Of a stretch of 64,000 nt of DNA, positions 34,109 to 43,175 are shown one piece after another. Under the pieces are notes generated by a model. The model ran no database searches. It was not told the origin of the DNA and saw only the letters and a list, made by a program, of their open reading frames with translations. Source of the DNA: Rhodovibrionaceae bacterium (lineage in GTDB: Bacteria > Pseudomonadota > Alphaproteobacteria > Kiloniellales > DSM-21159); the NCBI GenBank assembly GCA_028279885.1, contig JANQMX010000050.1:62001-126000 (forward strand), given 5' to 3'. Positions within the stretch are counted from its first letter, which is position 1. Each line of letters opens with the position of its first letter. A program made the translations under genes and the position numbers.

Positions 34109-35479
34109 TCAACGCCTCTCCTGCCGGCGCGCGTTGCGCTCGGCAATGCCGGCTATGTCGAGGGCGCGCAGCCAGCCGCTGCTGCCTTCGGGCAGAAGAC
34201 GCTGAGCCCGCTCGGCGTGGGCCAAGCTTTCCCGCCAATTGCGGCGGGCCAGATGCCATTCGGCCGTCGAGATTGCCGTCTCGCCGGTTCGCCCAAGGCG
34301 TGAGTTGGCGATGGACGAGAGACGCCAGGCTTCGGAGTTCTCGCGCTCCCGCGTTACCACGATGCTGAGGTTTTCCAAGGCCGCTTCGTCCAGCTCCGGC
34401 TGGTTGAGGGCGATCTGGACCCTCGCCAAGGCGAGATGGAGCAGCGGCTCGCGCGGCAGCAGCTCGACCGCCTTGGTATAGTCGGGCAGGGCTTCCGGGG
34501 CACGCTGGTTTTCGTAGAGGATCTGTCCGCGCAGCTCGTAGAAGTAGGGATCGTTGGGGTTTTCTTCGATCAGGCGGCCGATGCCGGCCAAGGCCTCGTC
34601 GATCTGACCGTTGCGATACGCCGAGATGGCACGGGCGTACTGGGCCGGCAGGGACTGATCGTCTTGCGGGTAGGTGCGCTTGACCTGACGGGCGGGCTCC
34701 AGGAAGCCGATCAGCTTCGCCCGCATCCGCTCGTGCAGCGCTTGCAGCCTCGGGTCCGGGGGCCGATCGCGATAGGGAGAGTTGGCGAGCTGTTGCTCTA
34801 GGAAGGTAAGGCGGTCGCGGGTCAGCGGGTGGGTTCGCAGGTAGGGGTCCTGATTGGCCCCCAAAAGCGCCTCCTGGTTCGAGATGATCTGCATGAACTC
34901 GAGGATGCCGCGCGGGCTCATCTCGACGCTTTTGAGGTAGCTCACGGCCGCCTGGTCGGCTGCTGACTCCTGGGTCCGCGAGTAGGAGAGCAGATCTCTC
35001 AGGGCGACATCCCGCCCAGCGGAACTGATGGCGCCGGCTGCGCCGGGCTGGCCGCTGGCGAGCGCGGCGATGATGCCGAGCGCATCGGCAGCCAGGGCTT
35101 TCAGGCCGGCTTCCCGAGACTCGTCGATAATGCGGACCGTATGGCCGCCGGCGAGGTGGCCCGATTCATGGGCGATCACCCCGATGACCTGCTCCGCCGT
35201 GTCGGATGACTGCAGCAGGCCCGTGTGAATGAACATCCGCTGCCCGGGCGTGACAAAGGCGTTGAGCTGACGGTTGTTGATCAGGAAAACGCGTATCGCA
35301 TTCGGCGAAAGGCCGGCCGACTGGAAGATCGGAGTCGAATAGATCTTGATGATGTGCTCGATTTCGGTATCGCGAATCAGGCCTTGGGCCTTGGCCGGCT
35401 TGCCGGACACGAGCACAATCGCCGCCAGCAGAAGGGCACAGACACCGATCAGAGAGGTTTTACGTAAGGTGGCGGGCAA
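34109..35479 (-). CDS. M48-family (BepA-like) metalloprotease with TPR repeats
   Basis: Periplasmic zinc metalloprotease of about 456 residues. The signal peptide is MPATLRKTSLIGVCALLLAA to about residue 32 (ending AKAQ), starting from a TTG (35479) preceded by GAGGA; a longer in-frame start upstream is possible. The HExxH motif is AHESGHLAGG (about 114-118) with the third zinc Glu in RTQESAADQAAV (about 178). The C-terminal half (about 275-440) contains TPR-type repeats. BepA homologs degrade misassembled outer-membrane proteins and help LptD assembly. The start codons of this gene and the divergent GGT-like gene are only about 43 bases apart. Confidence 0.88.
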   Translation of the reverse strand: MPATLRKTSLIGVCALLLAAIVLVSGKPAKAQGLIRDTEIEHIIKIYSTPIFQSAGLSPNAIRVFLINNRQLNAFVTPGQRMFIHTGLLQSSDTAEQVIGVIAHESGHLAGGHTVRIIDESREAGLKALAADALGIIAALASGQPGAAGAISSAGRDVALRDLLSYSRTQESAADQAAVSYLKSVEMSPRGILEFMQIISNQEALLGANQDPYLRTHPLTRDRLTFLEQQLANSPYRDRPPDPRLQALHERMRAKLIGFLEPARQVKRTYPQDDQSLPAQYARAISAYRNGQIDEALAGIGRLIEENPNDPYFYELRGQILYENQRAPEALPDYTKAVELLPREPLLHLALARVQIALNQPELDEAALENLSIVVTRERENSEAWRLSSIANSRLGRTGETAISTAEWHLARRNWRESLAHAERAQRLLPEGSSGWLRALDIAGIAERNARRQERR

Positions 35480-35522
35480 TCCGAGTTCCTCTTTCACTCG
35501 CTTTAAAAGTGCGGCCAAAGCC

Positions 35523-36983
35523 GTGAAATTTCAACGGTGCTTCCGGACAAAGGCGGTCTTCGCTTCGGTCTTGGCGCTGGCCGCCTGCACCAACGACCCG
35601 ACGCCGGGCGACGTGATATTTGTCGAAGATTGGGCCGGCATTGTGATTGCCGATGAGCCGAATGCAACCCTGGTTGGCGAAGCAATCCTGGCCCGCAACG
35701 GTACGGCGGGCGACGCTGCGGCTGCCATGGCCTTGGCCATGACCGTCACCCTGCCTTCGCGTGTCGGGCTTGGCGGCGGAGGCGTCTGCCTTGCCTTCAG
35801 GCGTGAGGTCGACGGCGAGACGTTGGCGGATGCGATCGTCTTCACGCCGGAGCCGACACCAAGCGGGGTGGTTGTGCCCCGCATGGCCCGTGGAATTGCC
35901 GTTCTCCATGCACGGCACGGCTCCCAAATCTGGGGCGATATGGTGCAGCCGGGGGAGAACCTCGCCCGTTTCGGACATGCCGTGAGCCGTGCCTTTGCGA
36001 CCGACCTGAGAGACTCCGATGAATTCGAGGCTACGCCCGACCTGCTTGCGCTCTATGCCAAGCCCGATGGCGAATGGGTGAACGAAGGCGACCGCATAGT
36101 GCAGCCTAGCCTCGCTGCGGCGCTGTCAGGCATTGGCCTGCGGGGCGGAGCCTATATGAACATGGGCGACTATGCGCGCCGCCTGTCGAGCCAGGCCAAT
36201 GCGGCCGGGTTCCCCATGACCATGGAGCAGATCCGCGGCGCCAGGCCGCAGGTTTTGGAGCCTCTTTTCATCGAAGTGGGCCCGGACCGCATCATCCTGC
36301 CGCCGGCGCCGCTTGCCTCGGGTCAGCAAACGGCTGCCGCTTATCAACGACTCGACAACGACGGCTGGGCCGATGCCGACCTGGAAGAGCGCGTTGCCTT
36401 GGTCGAGCGCTTTCCCAAGCCTCTGTTTGCCGGCCTCAACGGCAGCGATATGGCGGCGGGCCTGGTCGTCGGCGACCGTTTTGGTGGCGCCGTCGCCTGT
36501 AGTTTCAGCCTCAACCGCCTCTTCGGCACCGGCGTGGTAGCGGGTGATACCGGGGTCCTGTTGGCGGCCCCACCGACCATGGACCCTCAGTTTCTCTCTC
36601 TTGCGCCGGCTATCTACGCCAACTTCATCAATGTCAAAGCCAGGTTGGCTGTTTCTGCCAACGGCCCACAGGGTCCTGATCTTGCTGCAGCTGCATTGAA
36701 CGATGCGGTGGATGCCCGGGCTCTGCGCTTTGCCGGGTCTGGCCTGCTTGGCGCGTCGCTTCCACAAAACCAGGAACGGGCAATAGTGCTCGGTGAGGGA
36801 GACGCGCGACAGTCGTCGATCACCAGCGAGATCAATCCACGCGATGTCGTTTCCGGCGATACCAACGCGCGGGCGTCGTTCTTCTTCTGCCCGGAAGGTT
36901 TGCGCGAAAGTGGGCCCGATGGAGACTGTGTCGCCTTGAGCGACCCACGTGGCCACGGCCTGGCTGAGATTCTGCGGAACTGA
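35523..36983 (+). CDS. Gamma-glutamyltransferase-like lipoprotein, catalytic Thr missing
   Basis: Protein of about 486 residues. The N-terminus gives a lipoprotein signal with lipobox LALAAC (Cys about residue 22). The fold matches gamma-glutamyltranspeptidases: GTAGDAAAAMALAMTVTLP near the N-terminus and GAVACSFSLNRLFGTGVVAG with TGVLL (about 325-350) corresponding to the start of the small subunit. At the position of the conserved TTHxSVVD nucleophile motif the sequence reads AAGLVVGD, so the autocatalytic Thr is replaced by Ala. It is therefore probably unprocessed and inactive as a transferase. The start is a GTG with weak ribosome context. The aminotransferase follows after 14 bases. Confidence 0.8.
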   Translation: MKFQRCFRTKAVFASVLALAACTNDPTPGDVIFVEDWAGIVIADEPNATLVGEAILARNGTAGDAAAAMALAMTVTLPSRVGLGGGGVCLAFRREVDGETLADAIVFTPEPTPSGVVVPRMARGIAVLHARHGSQIWGDMVQPGENLARFGHAVSRAFATDLRDSDEFEATPDLLALYAKPDGEWVNEGDRIVQPSLAAALSGIGLRGGAYMNMGDYARRLSSQANAAGFPMTMEQIRGARPQVLEPLFIEVGPDRIILPPAPLASGQQTAAAYQRLDNDGWADADLEERVALVERFPKPLFAGLNGSDMAAGLVVGDRFGGAVACSFSLNRLFGTGVVAGDTGVLLAAPPTMDPQFLSLAPAIYANFINVKARLAVSANGPQGPDLAAAALNDAVDARALRFAGSGLLGASLPQNQERAIVLGEGDARQSSITSEINPRDVVSGDTNARASFFFCPEGLRESGPDGDCVALSDPRGHGLAEILRN

Positions 36984-36997
36984 GGGGCGCGTCGCCG

Positions 36998-38146
36998 ATG
37001 GCTCTCAAGCTGGCGCGCCGCAGCGCGGTCTCTCCGTTTATTGTCATGGACGTCTTGCGGGCAGCCAATGCCCGCGCTGCCGCCGGTGCCAGCGTTCTTC
37101 ATCTGGAGGTCGGGCAACCGGCGAGCGCTGCCCCGTCCTTGGTGCTTGAGGCAGCGCGGGACGCTCTGGCCGAAGAGCGACTTGGCTATACCGATGCGCT
37201 TGGTCTACCAGCGTTACGAGACCGCATCGCCGCGCATTACCAAGATAATTACGCCACTGCAGTTGATCCCGAGCGGGTCGTGGTGACAGCCGGCTCCTCG
37301 GCTGGCTTTCTGTTGAGCTTTTTGGCCGCTTTCGACCCCGGGGACCGGGTCGCTCTGGCGTCTCCGGGCTATCCGGCCTATCGCAACATTCTGCAGACCT
37401 TAGGTCTTGAGCCGGTCCTCGTGCCCTGCGGTGCGGCGGAGCGCTTTCAACCGACCCCCGAACTGCTGGCGGCGGCCGGGCCACTCGACGGACTGATCCT
37501 TGCCAGCCCTTCCAACCCGACCGGGACCATGCTCGATCGGACGGCGTTTGCCCGGCTGGTCGATTTTTGTCGCGAGCAGGGCATTCGTCTGGTGTCGGAT
37601 GAGATCTACCACGGCATCACTTTTGGGCGAGACGCGGTGACGGCGCTGGAGCTCAGCGACGATGCGATCGTCGTCAACTCCTTCTCCAAGTACTTCTCCA
37701 TGACCGGCTGGCGGCTTGGTTGGCTGGTTCTGCCGCAAGACATGGTGCGCCCGGTGGAGTGCCTTGCGCAGAACCTCTTCATTTCCGCGCACAGCCTAAG
37801 CCAGCATGCCGCGCTGCGCGCCTTCGATTGTCGCGAGGAACTCGAGGGCCACGTGGCCCGCTATGCCGCGAACCGGGCTTTGCTTCTAGAGCGTCTGCCG
37901 GCTGCGGGTTTGTCGCGCTTGGCGCCCTCTGATGGGGCCTTCTACATCTACGCGGATATCGGCGATTTGACCAACGACAGCGCCGATTGGTGCCGTCGCG
38001 CTTTGGAAGAGACCGGCGTCGCCATGACGCCAGGGCTCGACTTCGACCCGGTGGAAGGCCATCGCTTCCTGCGGCTTTCCTTTGCGGGAGAAGAAGCGGA
38101 GATGGCCGAGGCCGTCGACCGCCTCGGCCACTGGATCAGCCGTTAG
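36998..38146 (+). CDS. Class I/II PLP-dependent aminotransferase
   Basis: Fold type I aminotransferase of 382 residues. The PLP Lys is in SFSKYFSMTGWRLGW (about residue 229), SPSNPTGTM (about 170) binds the cofactor-substrate, and ISDEIYHG appears as VSDEIYHGITFG. An aspartate-aminotransferase-like enzyme is likely, substrate undetermined. It lies 14 bases after the GGT-like gene and converges with rne across a hairpin. In other alphaproteobacteria an aminotransferase gene next to rne and M48 genes is common, so this is a conserved neighbourhood by recollection. Confidence 0.88.
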   Translation: MALKLARRSAVSPFIVMDVLRAANARAAAGASVLHLEVGQPASAAPSLVLEAARDALAEERLGYTDALGLPALRDRIAAHYQDNYATAVDPERVVVTAGSSAGFLLSFLAAFDPGDRVALASPGYPAYRNILQTLGLEPVLVPCGAAERFQPTPELLAAAGPLDGLILASPSNPTGTMLDRTAFARLVDFCREQGIRLVSDEIYHGITFGRDAVTALELSDDAIVVNSFSKYFSMTGWRLGWLVLPQDMVRPVECLAQNLFISAHSLSQHAALRAFDCREELEGHVARYAANRALLLERLPAAGLSRLAPSDGAFYIYADIGDLTNDSADWCRRALEETGVAMTPGLDFDPVEGHRFLRLSFAGEEAEMAEAVDRLGHWISR

Positions 38147-38161
38147 CTGAGCTTGTGGTTT

Positions 38162-38198
38162 CCCAAGCGCGGACACCTACCTGACGGCCGCGCTTGGG
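38162..38198. terminator. Inverted repeat between convergent aminotransferase and rne genes
   Basis: Eleven-bp arms CCCAAGCGCGG (38162-38172) and CCGCGCTTGGG (38188-38198). Neither side has a good T tract, so it may act as a bidirectional hairpin protecting both 3' ends rather than as a strong intrinsic terminator. Confidence 0.45.
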
Positions 38199-38224
38199 GA
38201 GCAACCTTGCGGGCTGTCGGAGCG

Positions 38225-41200
38225 TTAGCTGCCGAGCACCCGGTTCCACCAGCCTTTGCGGCGTGGCTTGTCGGGATCGCTGTCCTCGACGTCGGCCTGC
38301 GCCGCTGCGACGGGAGCGTCTTCGGCAGGCGAGGGGGCTGTGTCGACGTCTTCTTGACGCCGTCCATCTCCGTTGCCCGGCCCGGCAGCAACCGGCGCCT
38401 CAACGGGCTCGGCCCGCTCAGCTTCACTCTCGGCTGCCGGCGCCTCAGCCGGGGCGTCCGGCGATGCCTCTGTCTTCGTCTCGCTGGCGGCTTCATCGCT
38501 GTCTTCACGTGCGGCTGCCGCCTTGCGCGGGCGTCGGCGTCGCGACTTCGGCGCGCTCTGCTGCGGTTCCGGATGATCGGCTTCCGCGCCTTCGCTCGCC
38601 TGCGCGACTTGTTCCTCAGGGGCGGCCGCGGCGTCTTCGCTGTCGAGCAAGGCCTGCTCCTCTAAGCCCTCAGGAGCGGCACCGGCGGCATCCGCTGCCT
38701 CGACCGAACCGTCGTTTTCTCGGCGGTTGCGTCGTCGACCGCCGCGCTTGCCACGCCGCCGCCGAGAGCTCTTCTGCTCGTCGCCCTCTTCAGATCGCCC
38801 GCCTTCGGAACGCCCGCCGGCCGTCTGGCGCTCGCCTCGCTCGTCCCGCTCTTCGGCGGGGGCCGACCGGCCGCTTTGGCTGCCGCGCCGTCCGCGCCGG
38901 CGGCCACGGGCATCGTCTTGATCACCGTCTTCCTGGCGCTGTTCTCGTGACTCGATGGCAGGCGGCGCTTCGCCCTCCTCCACAACGCGAGCCAGGTTGT
39001 AATCCGATGGCGGTAAGCTGTCGTCGGCTCTAATCGTGACGCAGAGCCCGAAGCGGTCCTCGACGGAGAGCAGGTGACGGCGCTTCTCGTTGAGCAGGAA
39101 GAGCGCCACCGGGGAGGGGACTTTGATCTCCGCGTGGCCGGCGCCGTTCTTGATGGCCTCGTCCGTCAGGGCGCGCAGCACCTGAAGGCTCGAAGACTCC
39201 GGCGAACGGATGAAGCCCGTGCCGTGGCAGGTCGGGCAGGTGGACGAAGCGGTCTCGTAGATGCTGGGCCGCATGCGCTGCCGCGACATCTCAAGCAAGC
39301 CGAAGGGGCTGATGCGGCCAAGCTGAATGCGTGCCCGGTCATCCTTCATGGCCTCCTTGAGGCGCCGCTCGACTTCGCGGTTGTGGCGCGGGTCTTCCAT
39401 GTCGATGAAGTCGACGACGATCAAACCGGCGAGATCGCGCAGGCGCAGCTGGCGGGCAACCTCGTCGGCTGCTTCCAGGTTGGTGCGCAGCGCCGTTTCC
39501 TCGATGTGCCGCTCCTTGGTGGCCCGGCCCGAGTTGACGTCGATAGAGACCAGCGCCTCGGTCGGGTGGATGACGATGTAGCCGCCCGACTTCAGCTCCA
39601 CCTGGGCCTCGTGCATGGCATCGAGCTGCTCTTCGATGCCGAACTTGTGGAACAGAGGCACCTTCTCGTCGCTGTAGAGCTTCACCTTCCTGGCGTGGCT
39701 CGGCATCAGCGTCTTCATGAAGTCCTTGGCCAACTTGTAGCCGGCTTCGCCCTCGACCAGCACTTCTTCCATGTCGCGGGCATAGAGATCGCGGATGGAG
39801 CGCTTGATCAGGTTGCCTTCCTCGTGGATGAGGGCAGGGGCGGTGGACTCGAAGGTCTTGGTCCGGATCTCATCCCACAAGCGCATGAGGTACTCGTAGT
39901 CTCGGCGTATTTCGGCCTTGGTCCGCTGGGCACCCGCGGTGCGCACGATGACCGACATAACCTCCGGGATCTCAAGCTCGGAGAGGATTTCCTTGAGCCG
40001 GCGGCGGTCCTTCGGATTGGTGATCTTGCGGCTGATACCGCCGCCCTTGCCGGAATTCGGCATCAAAACGCAGTAGCGTCCCGCCAGCGACAGGTAGCTG
40101 GTCTGTGCCGCACCCTTGTTGCCGCGCTCTTCCTTGGTGATCTGGACCAGCAGCACCTGACGCCGCTTGATCACTTCCTGGATCTTATAGCGCCGTAGCA
40201 GACTGGCACGGCGGCGGCGAAACTCTTCGGTCTCGTCGCCGGTCAGCGTATCGACCGAATCTTCGCTGTCGATTTCTTCGACGTCCGCGTCCTCGCCTGA
40301 CGACTCGCGCGCGCTGCGCCGCCTGGAGCCGCCGTCCTTGCCATTGCTCTCCCGTTTGGAGCGGGTGCTGCGGCGCCGGCTCGAGCGGCGCGTGCCGGAA
40401 GAGCGGCCCGACCTGCGGGACTCGCTGCCTTCCCGCTCGTCCGTGGCGGCAGGCTCGCTTGCGGCTTCGACGGGTTCGTCGTTGTCAGCAGGCGTATCGT
40501 CGGCTGCGCCGGCATAGTCCTCTGGTTCGGCAGAGACTTTGAAGTCTTCGTCGTCGATGACGGCGGGAACGGCGCCGCCACTACTACTATCGTCGCGGCC
40601 GTCCGGTTCGTCCGCAGCCTCCTCGTCGGCATCCTCAGAAGCCGCCTCGTCGTCCGCTGCATCGGTTCCATAGTCATCCGCCGCCGCCGTGCTCTGGACC
40701 TCGTCGTCCTCTTGGGCGTCGTCGGTCTCGGGGCCGGTCTCGGGCGGCGTTGAGGCCTGCGCCAAGTCGTCTGCAGCCTCCACCGGCTCCAGGCCAGCCT
40801 CCGCCTCGGCCGATGGCTCCTCGGCCGTTTCGTCCGTGCCTTCGTCGTTGGCAGGCCGCTTGGCAGCCTTGGCACTTCTGCCGCGGCTGGTCTTGCCGCT
40901 GCCACGCCGGCTCTTGCCTTTGGTCTTCGCTTTGCTTGAGGCCTCGTCGTCCTCGTCGATATCGCTGCTCAACGCGGCTTCTTCGGCAAGCAGCGCCTGC
41001 CGATCGGCGATCGGAATGCGATAGTAATCGGGGTGAATTTCCGTAAAAGGCAGGAAACCGTGCCGGTTTCCACCGTAATCGACGAAGGCGGCCTGGAGCG
41101 ACGGCTCCACCCGGCTCACCTTCGCCAAGTAAATGTTGCCTTTTAGCTGTACCTTGTTGGGGTTCTCGTAATCGAACTCCTCAACGCGTCCATCTTGTAC

Positions 41201-41257
41201 CACGACAACCCGGGTCTCTTCCGGGTGGCTCGCGTCGATTAACATACGTCGCGACAT
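38225..41257 (-). CDS. rne: Ribonuclease E/G
   Basis: Endoribonuclease of 1010 residues that initiates mRNA decay and processes rRNA and tRNA. The N-terminus MSRRMLIDASHPEETRVVV and the first part of the S1 domain (KGNIYLAKVSRVEPSLQAAFVDYG) are followed by a long acidic/Ser-Arg-rich insertion (about 85-370), and then the second S1 part (KRRQVLLVQITKEERGNKGA). The catalytic region has SIDVNSGR and VVDFIDMEDPRHN; the zinc-link CPTCHG is at about residue 672. The C-terminal 220 residues are low-complexity Arg/Glu-rich, a scaffold for the degradosome. The insertion within S1 is a known alphaproteobacterial feature. The leader is long (see separate entry). Confidence 0.96.
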   Translation of the reverse strand: MSRRMLIDASHPEETRVVVVQDGRVEEFDYENPNKVQLKGNIYLAKVSRVEPSLQAAFVDYGGNRHGFLPFTEIHPDYYRIPIADRQALLAEEAALSSDIDEDDEASSKAKTKGKSRRGSGKTSRGRSAKAAKRPANDEGTDETAEEPSAEAEAGLEPVEAADDLAQASTPPETGPETDDAQEDDEVQSTAAADDYGTDAADDEAASEDADEEAADEPDGRDDSSSGGAVPAVIDDEDFKVSAEPEDYAGAADDTPADNDEPVEAASEPAATDEREGSESRRSGRSSGTRRSSRRRSTRSKRESNGKDGGSRRRSARESSGEDADVEEIDSEDSVDTLTGDETEEFRRRRASLLRRYKIQEVIKRRQVLLVQITKEERGNKGAAQTSYLSLAGRYCVLMPNSGKGGGISRKITNPKDRRRLKEILSELEIPEVMSVIVRTAGAQRTKAEIRRDYEYLMRLWDEIRTKTFESTAPALIHEEGNLIKRSIRDLYARDMEEVLVEGEAGYKLAKDFMKTLMPSHARKVKLYSDEKVPLFHKFGIEEQLDAMHEAQVELKSGGYIVIHPTEALVSIDVNSGRATKERHIEETALRTNLEAADEVARQLRLRDLAGLIVVDFIDMEDPRHNREVERRLKEAMKDDRARIQLGRISPFGLLEMSRQRMRPSIYETASSTCPTCHGTGFIRSPESSSLQVLRALTDEAIKNGAGHAEIKVPSPVALFLLNEKRRHLLSVEDRFGLCVTIRADDSLPPSDYNLARVVEEGEAPPAIESREQRQEDGDQDDARGRRRGRRGSQSGRSAPAEERDERGERQTAGGRSEGGRSEEGDEQKSSRRRRGKRGGRRRNRRENDGSVEAADAAGAAPEGLEEQALLDSEDAAAAPEEQVAQASEGAEADHPEPQQSAPKSRRRRPRKAAAAREDSDEAASETKTEASPDAPAEAPAAESEAERAEPVEAPVAAGPGNGDGRRQEDVDTAPSPAEDAPVAAAQADVEDSDPDKPRRKGWWNRVLGS

Positions 41258-41845
41258 GAGATCTGTACTCCACACGGCGGTGCGCGAACCTGCCCGGCGG
41301 ACCCGCCGAGCGGCGCGGACGCGCTGCCGCCTTGCTTTCTTGGTTGCGTTCTATTGCGCGGCTGACGATCGGTTGGTCAGTCACCTGACGCTCGTCCCCT
41401 GTCGGTTATGGGGCTGCGACCCGGAGTCGCCGCCACCGCAATGGTTGTGTCTGACAGCCAAGTCGGCTGCCGGGGTGGGCGCGATTGCCGCAATGGGGGC
41501 TGGTCGGCGCGCCTGAAACTTTTCGAGCCCGCGCAAGTGGCGCGGCGAGATCGAGAGTAACCTTCGGAAATCGGTGAAGTTTCCCTGTTTGAAGAGGGCC
41601 AGCCGTCGTTGCTGGTGCTGGCGCCCAAGATCCTCCGACCGGATTGGACTCCAAAGGTTGGCGCGAGCATAGACAGAAACACTTTCCTAGACAACTTGCT
41701 TTCTTATGAGTGGCTGAGTGCGGGCGGTGGCCCCGGGCGGTCGGCTCGGTGCCGCCGATTGTCCGCTGTTTCAAGTGCTTGCGGCGCGCTGCTGATACAA
41801 ATATTTTGCTTTCGTCAACCGTAATCGTGGTATAGCGCGCAGCAA
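41258..41845. other. Long divergent leader region of rne and the amidase gene
   Basis: About 590 bases without a convincing gene. For rne (minus strand) a candidate promoter at 41666-41694 would give a roughly 400-base 5' leader, in keeping with the long rne leaders that sense RNase E level. For the amidase gene a TTGCTT at 41806 and TATAGC at 41831 form a possible promoter so close to the ATG (41846) that the mRNA may be nearly leaderless. GC-rich stems occur near 41305-41330. No riboswitch is recognised. Confidence 0.4.
41666..41694 (-). promoter_or_regulatory. Candidate sigma-70-type promoter for rne
   Basis: On the minus strand TTGTCT (41689-41694) and TATGCT (41666-41671) are separated by 17 bases, a good spacing, about 410 bases upstream of the rne start codon. 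Confidence 0.35.
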
Positions 41846-43081
41846 ATGGCCTCGACTCAGCACACTGCGAAATCAAACGGGCGCTTTGCCCGAGGGATTA
41901 TTTGGGCTTTTGTGGCCGCCCTGGGGCTATCCGTTGCTGATGCGGGCACCAGCGTGGCTCTCGAGGTCCGGGATGTGCGCGTTGGTGAGCACAGTGACAA
42001 GACACGCTTCGTGCTCGACCTCAGCGGCGAAGCAAGCTACCGGATCTTCACCCTGGCTGATCCCTACCGGGTGGTGATCGACCTGCCGGAAGTTCGCTGG
42101 CCGGGTGAAGTGGCCAATCTGCCGCAGCGCAGCGGCGTTATCCGCGAGCTTCGCTATGGCCTGTTCACGCCGGGTACGAGCCGCGTGGTGCTCGATATCG
42201 CTGCTCCGGTCGAGATCAGTAAGGTTTTTCAACTGCCACCGGCTGAGGATTTCGGCCACAGGCTGGTCGTCGACCTGACCCAGGTCGATCGCCAGCGCTT
42301 TATGGCGGCGCGCCCAGGCAGTGCCATCCAATCGGCAACCCCGCTTCCCCTGCCGCAGACAGCCATGCTTGCGCCAAAGCGACCGCAGGACCTGCGGCCG
42401 ACAGTGGTCATCGATGCCGGCCACGGGGGGGTGGACCCGGGCGCCATTGGCGTGTCGGGCACGCATGAGAAGGACTTGGCGCTGCGCTACGCGCTCTCCC
42501 TCAGAGACGCTCTCGAAGCGAATGGGCGCTATCGGGTGGTTTTGACCCGGGACAGCGACTACTTTATCCCGCTCCGTCGTCGTGTCGCCCTAGCTGAGCA
42601 GGCTGAGGGCGATCTCTTCATCTCGCTGCATGCCAACACCCATCCCTCGCGCGAGATTAAGGGGGCGTCGGTCTACACCCTGTCCGAGACCGCGTCCGAC
42701 GCCGAGGCGGCCCAGCTGGCGGCCAAGGAAAACAAGGCCGATGTCATTGCCGGCGTCGATCTCAGCAATCAGAACGAGGTCGTGTCACAGATTCTCATCG
42801 ATCTTGCCCAGCGGGAATCCATGAACGTTTCCAAGTCTTTCGCTAGTGAATTGGTGGGAACGTTGGGTGAACGGGTGACTTTGTTGCGCAATACTCATCG
42901 TTTTGCCGGATTTGCCGTGCTCAAATCGGCCACCGTGCCGTCCGTCCTGGTCGAGATCGGCTACATGTCGCACAAGCAGGAGGAGCGGCAGTTGAAGTCG
43001 CCCAAGCATCGGGCGAAGATTGTTGCCGCGATCACGGCGGCGGTAGAGCGGCATTTCGGTCAGCAGCAAGCGCGGCGCTGA
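41846..43081 (+). CDS. amiC: N-acetylmuramoyl-L-alanine amidase (AMIN + Amidase_3)
   Basis: Periplasmic cell-wall amidase that splits septal peptidoglycan at division, 411 residues. A long n-region leads to a signal peptide (hydrophobic IIWAFVAALGLSVADA, about 18-33). The AMIN domain (about 42-145) localises it to the division site, and the Amidase_3 catalytic domain (about 188-405) has the zinc-ligand pattern VIDAGHGGVDPGAIG, then the Glu in HEKDLALRYAL, and ISLHANTH. No activator is encoded nearby. Next is the PBP1A gene, 94 bases downstream, a cell-wall pairing. Confidence 0.93.
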   Translation: MASTQHTAKSNGRFARGIIWAFVAALGLSVADAGTSVALEVRDVRVGEHSDKTRFVLDLSGEASYRIFTLADPYRVVIDLPEVRWPGEVANLPQRSGVIRELRYGLFTPGTSRVVLDIAAPVEISKVFQLPPAEDFGHRLVVDLTQVDRQRFMAARPGSAIQSATPLPLPQTAMLAPKRPQDLRPTVVIDAGHGGVDPGAIGVSGTHEKDLALRYALSLRDALEANGRYRVVLTRDSDYFIPLRRRVALAEQAEGDLFISLHANTHPSREIKGASVYTLSETASDAEAAQLAAKENKADVIAGVDLSNQNEVVSQILIDLAQRESMNVSKSFASELVGTLGERVTLLRNTHRFAGFAVLKSATVPSVLVEIGYMSHKQEERQLKSPKHRAKIVAAITAAVERHFGQQQARR

Positions 43082-43175
43082 CACGCAAACCGCGGCAAAT
43101 GGGGTAAGCGTGCTGTGCAGGGGGACCGGCTTAGCCGGGCGGCGCGGCACCTGAACAAGATTGGAGTCGGCTGAC

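Noticed and set aside
39074..40198. 374-codon plus-strand frame opposite rne
   Set aside because: Mirror of the conserved RNase E catalytic region; no ribosome site or family match.
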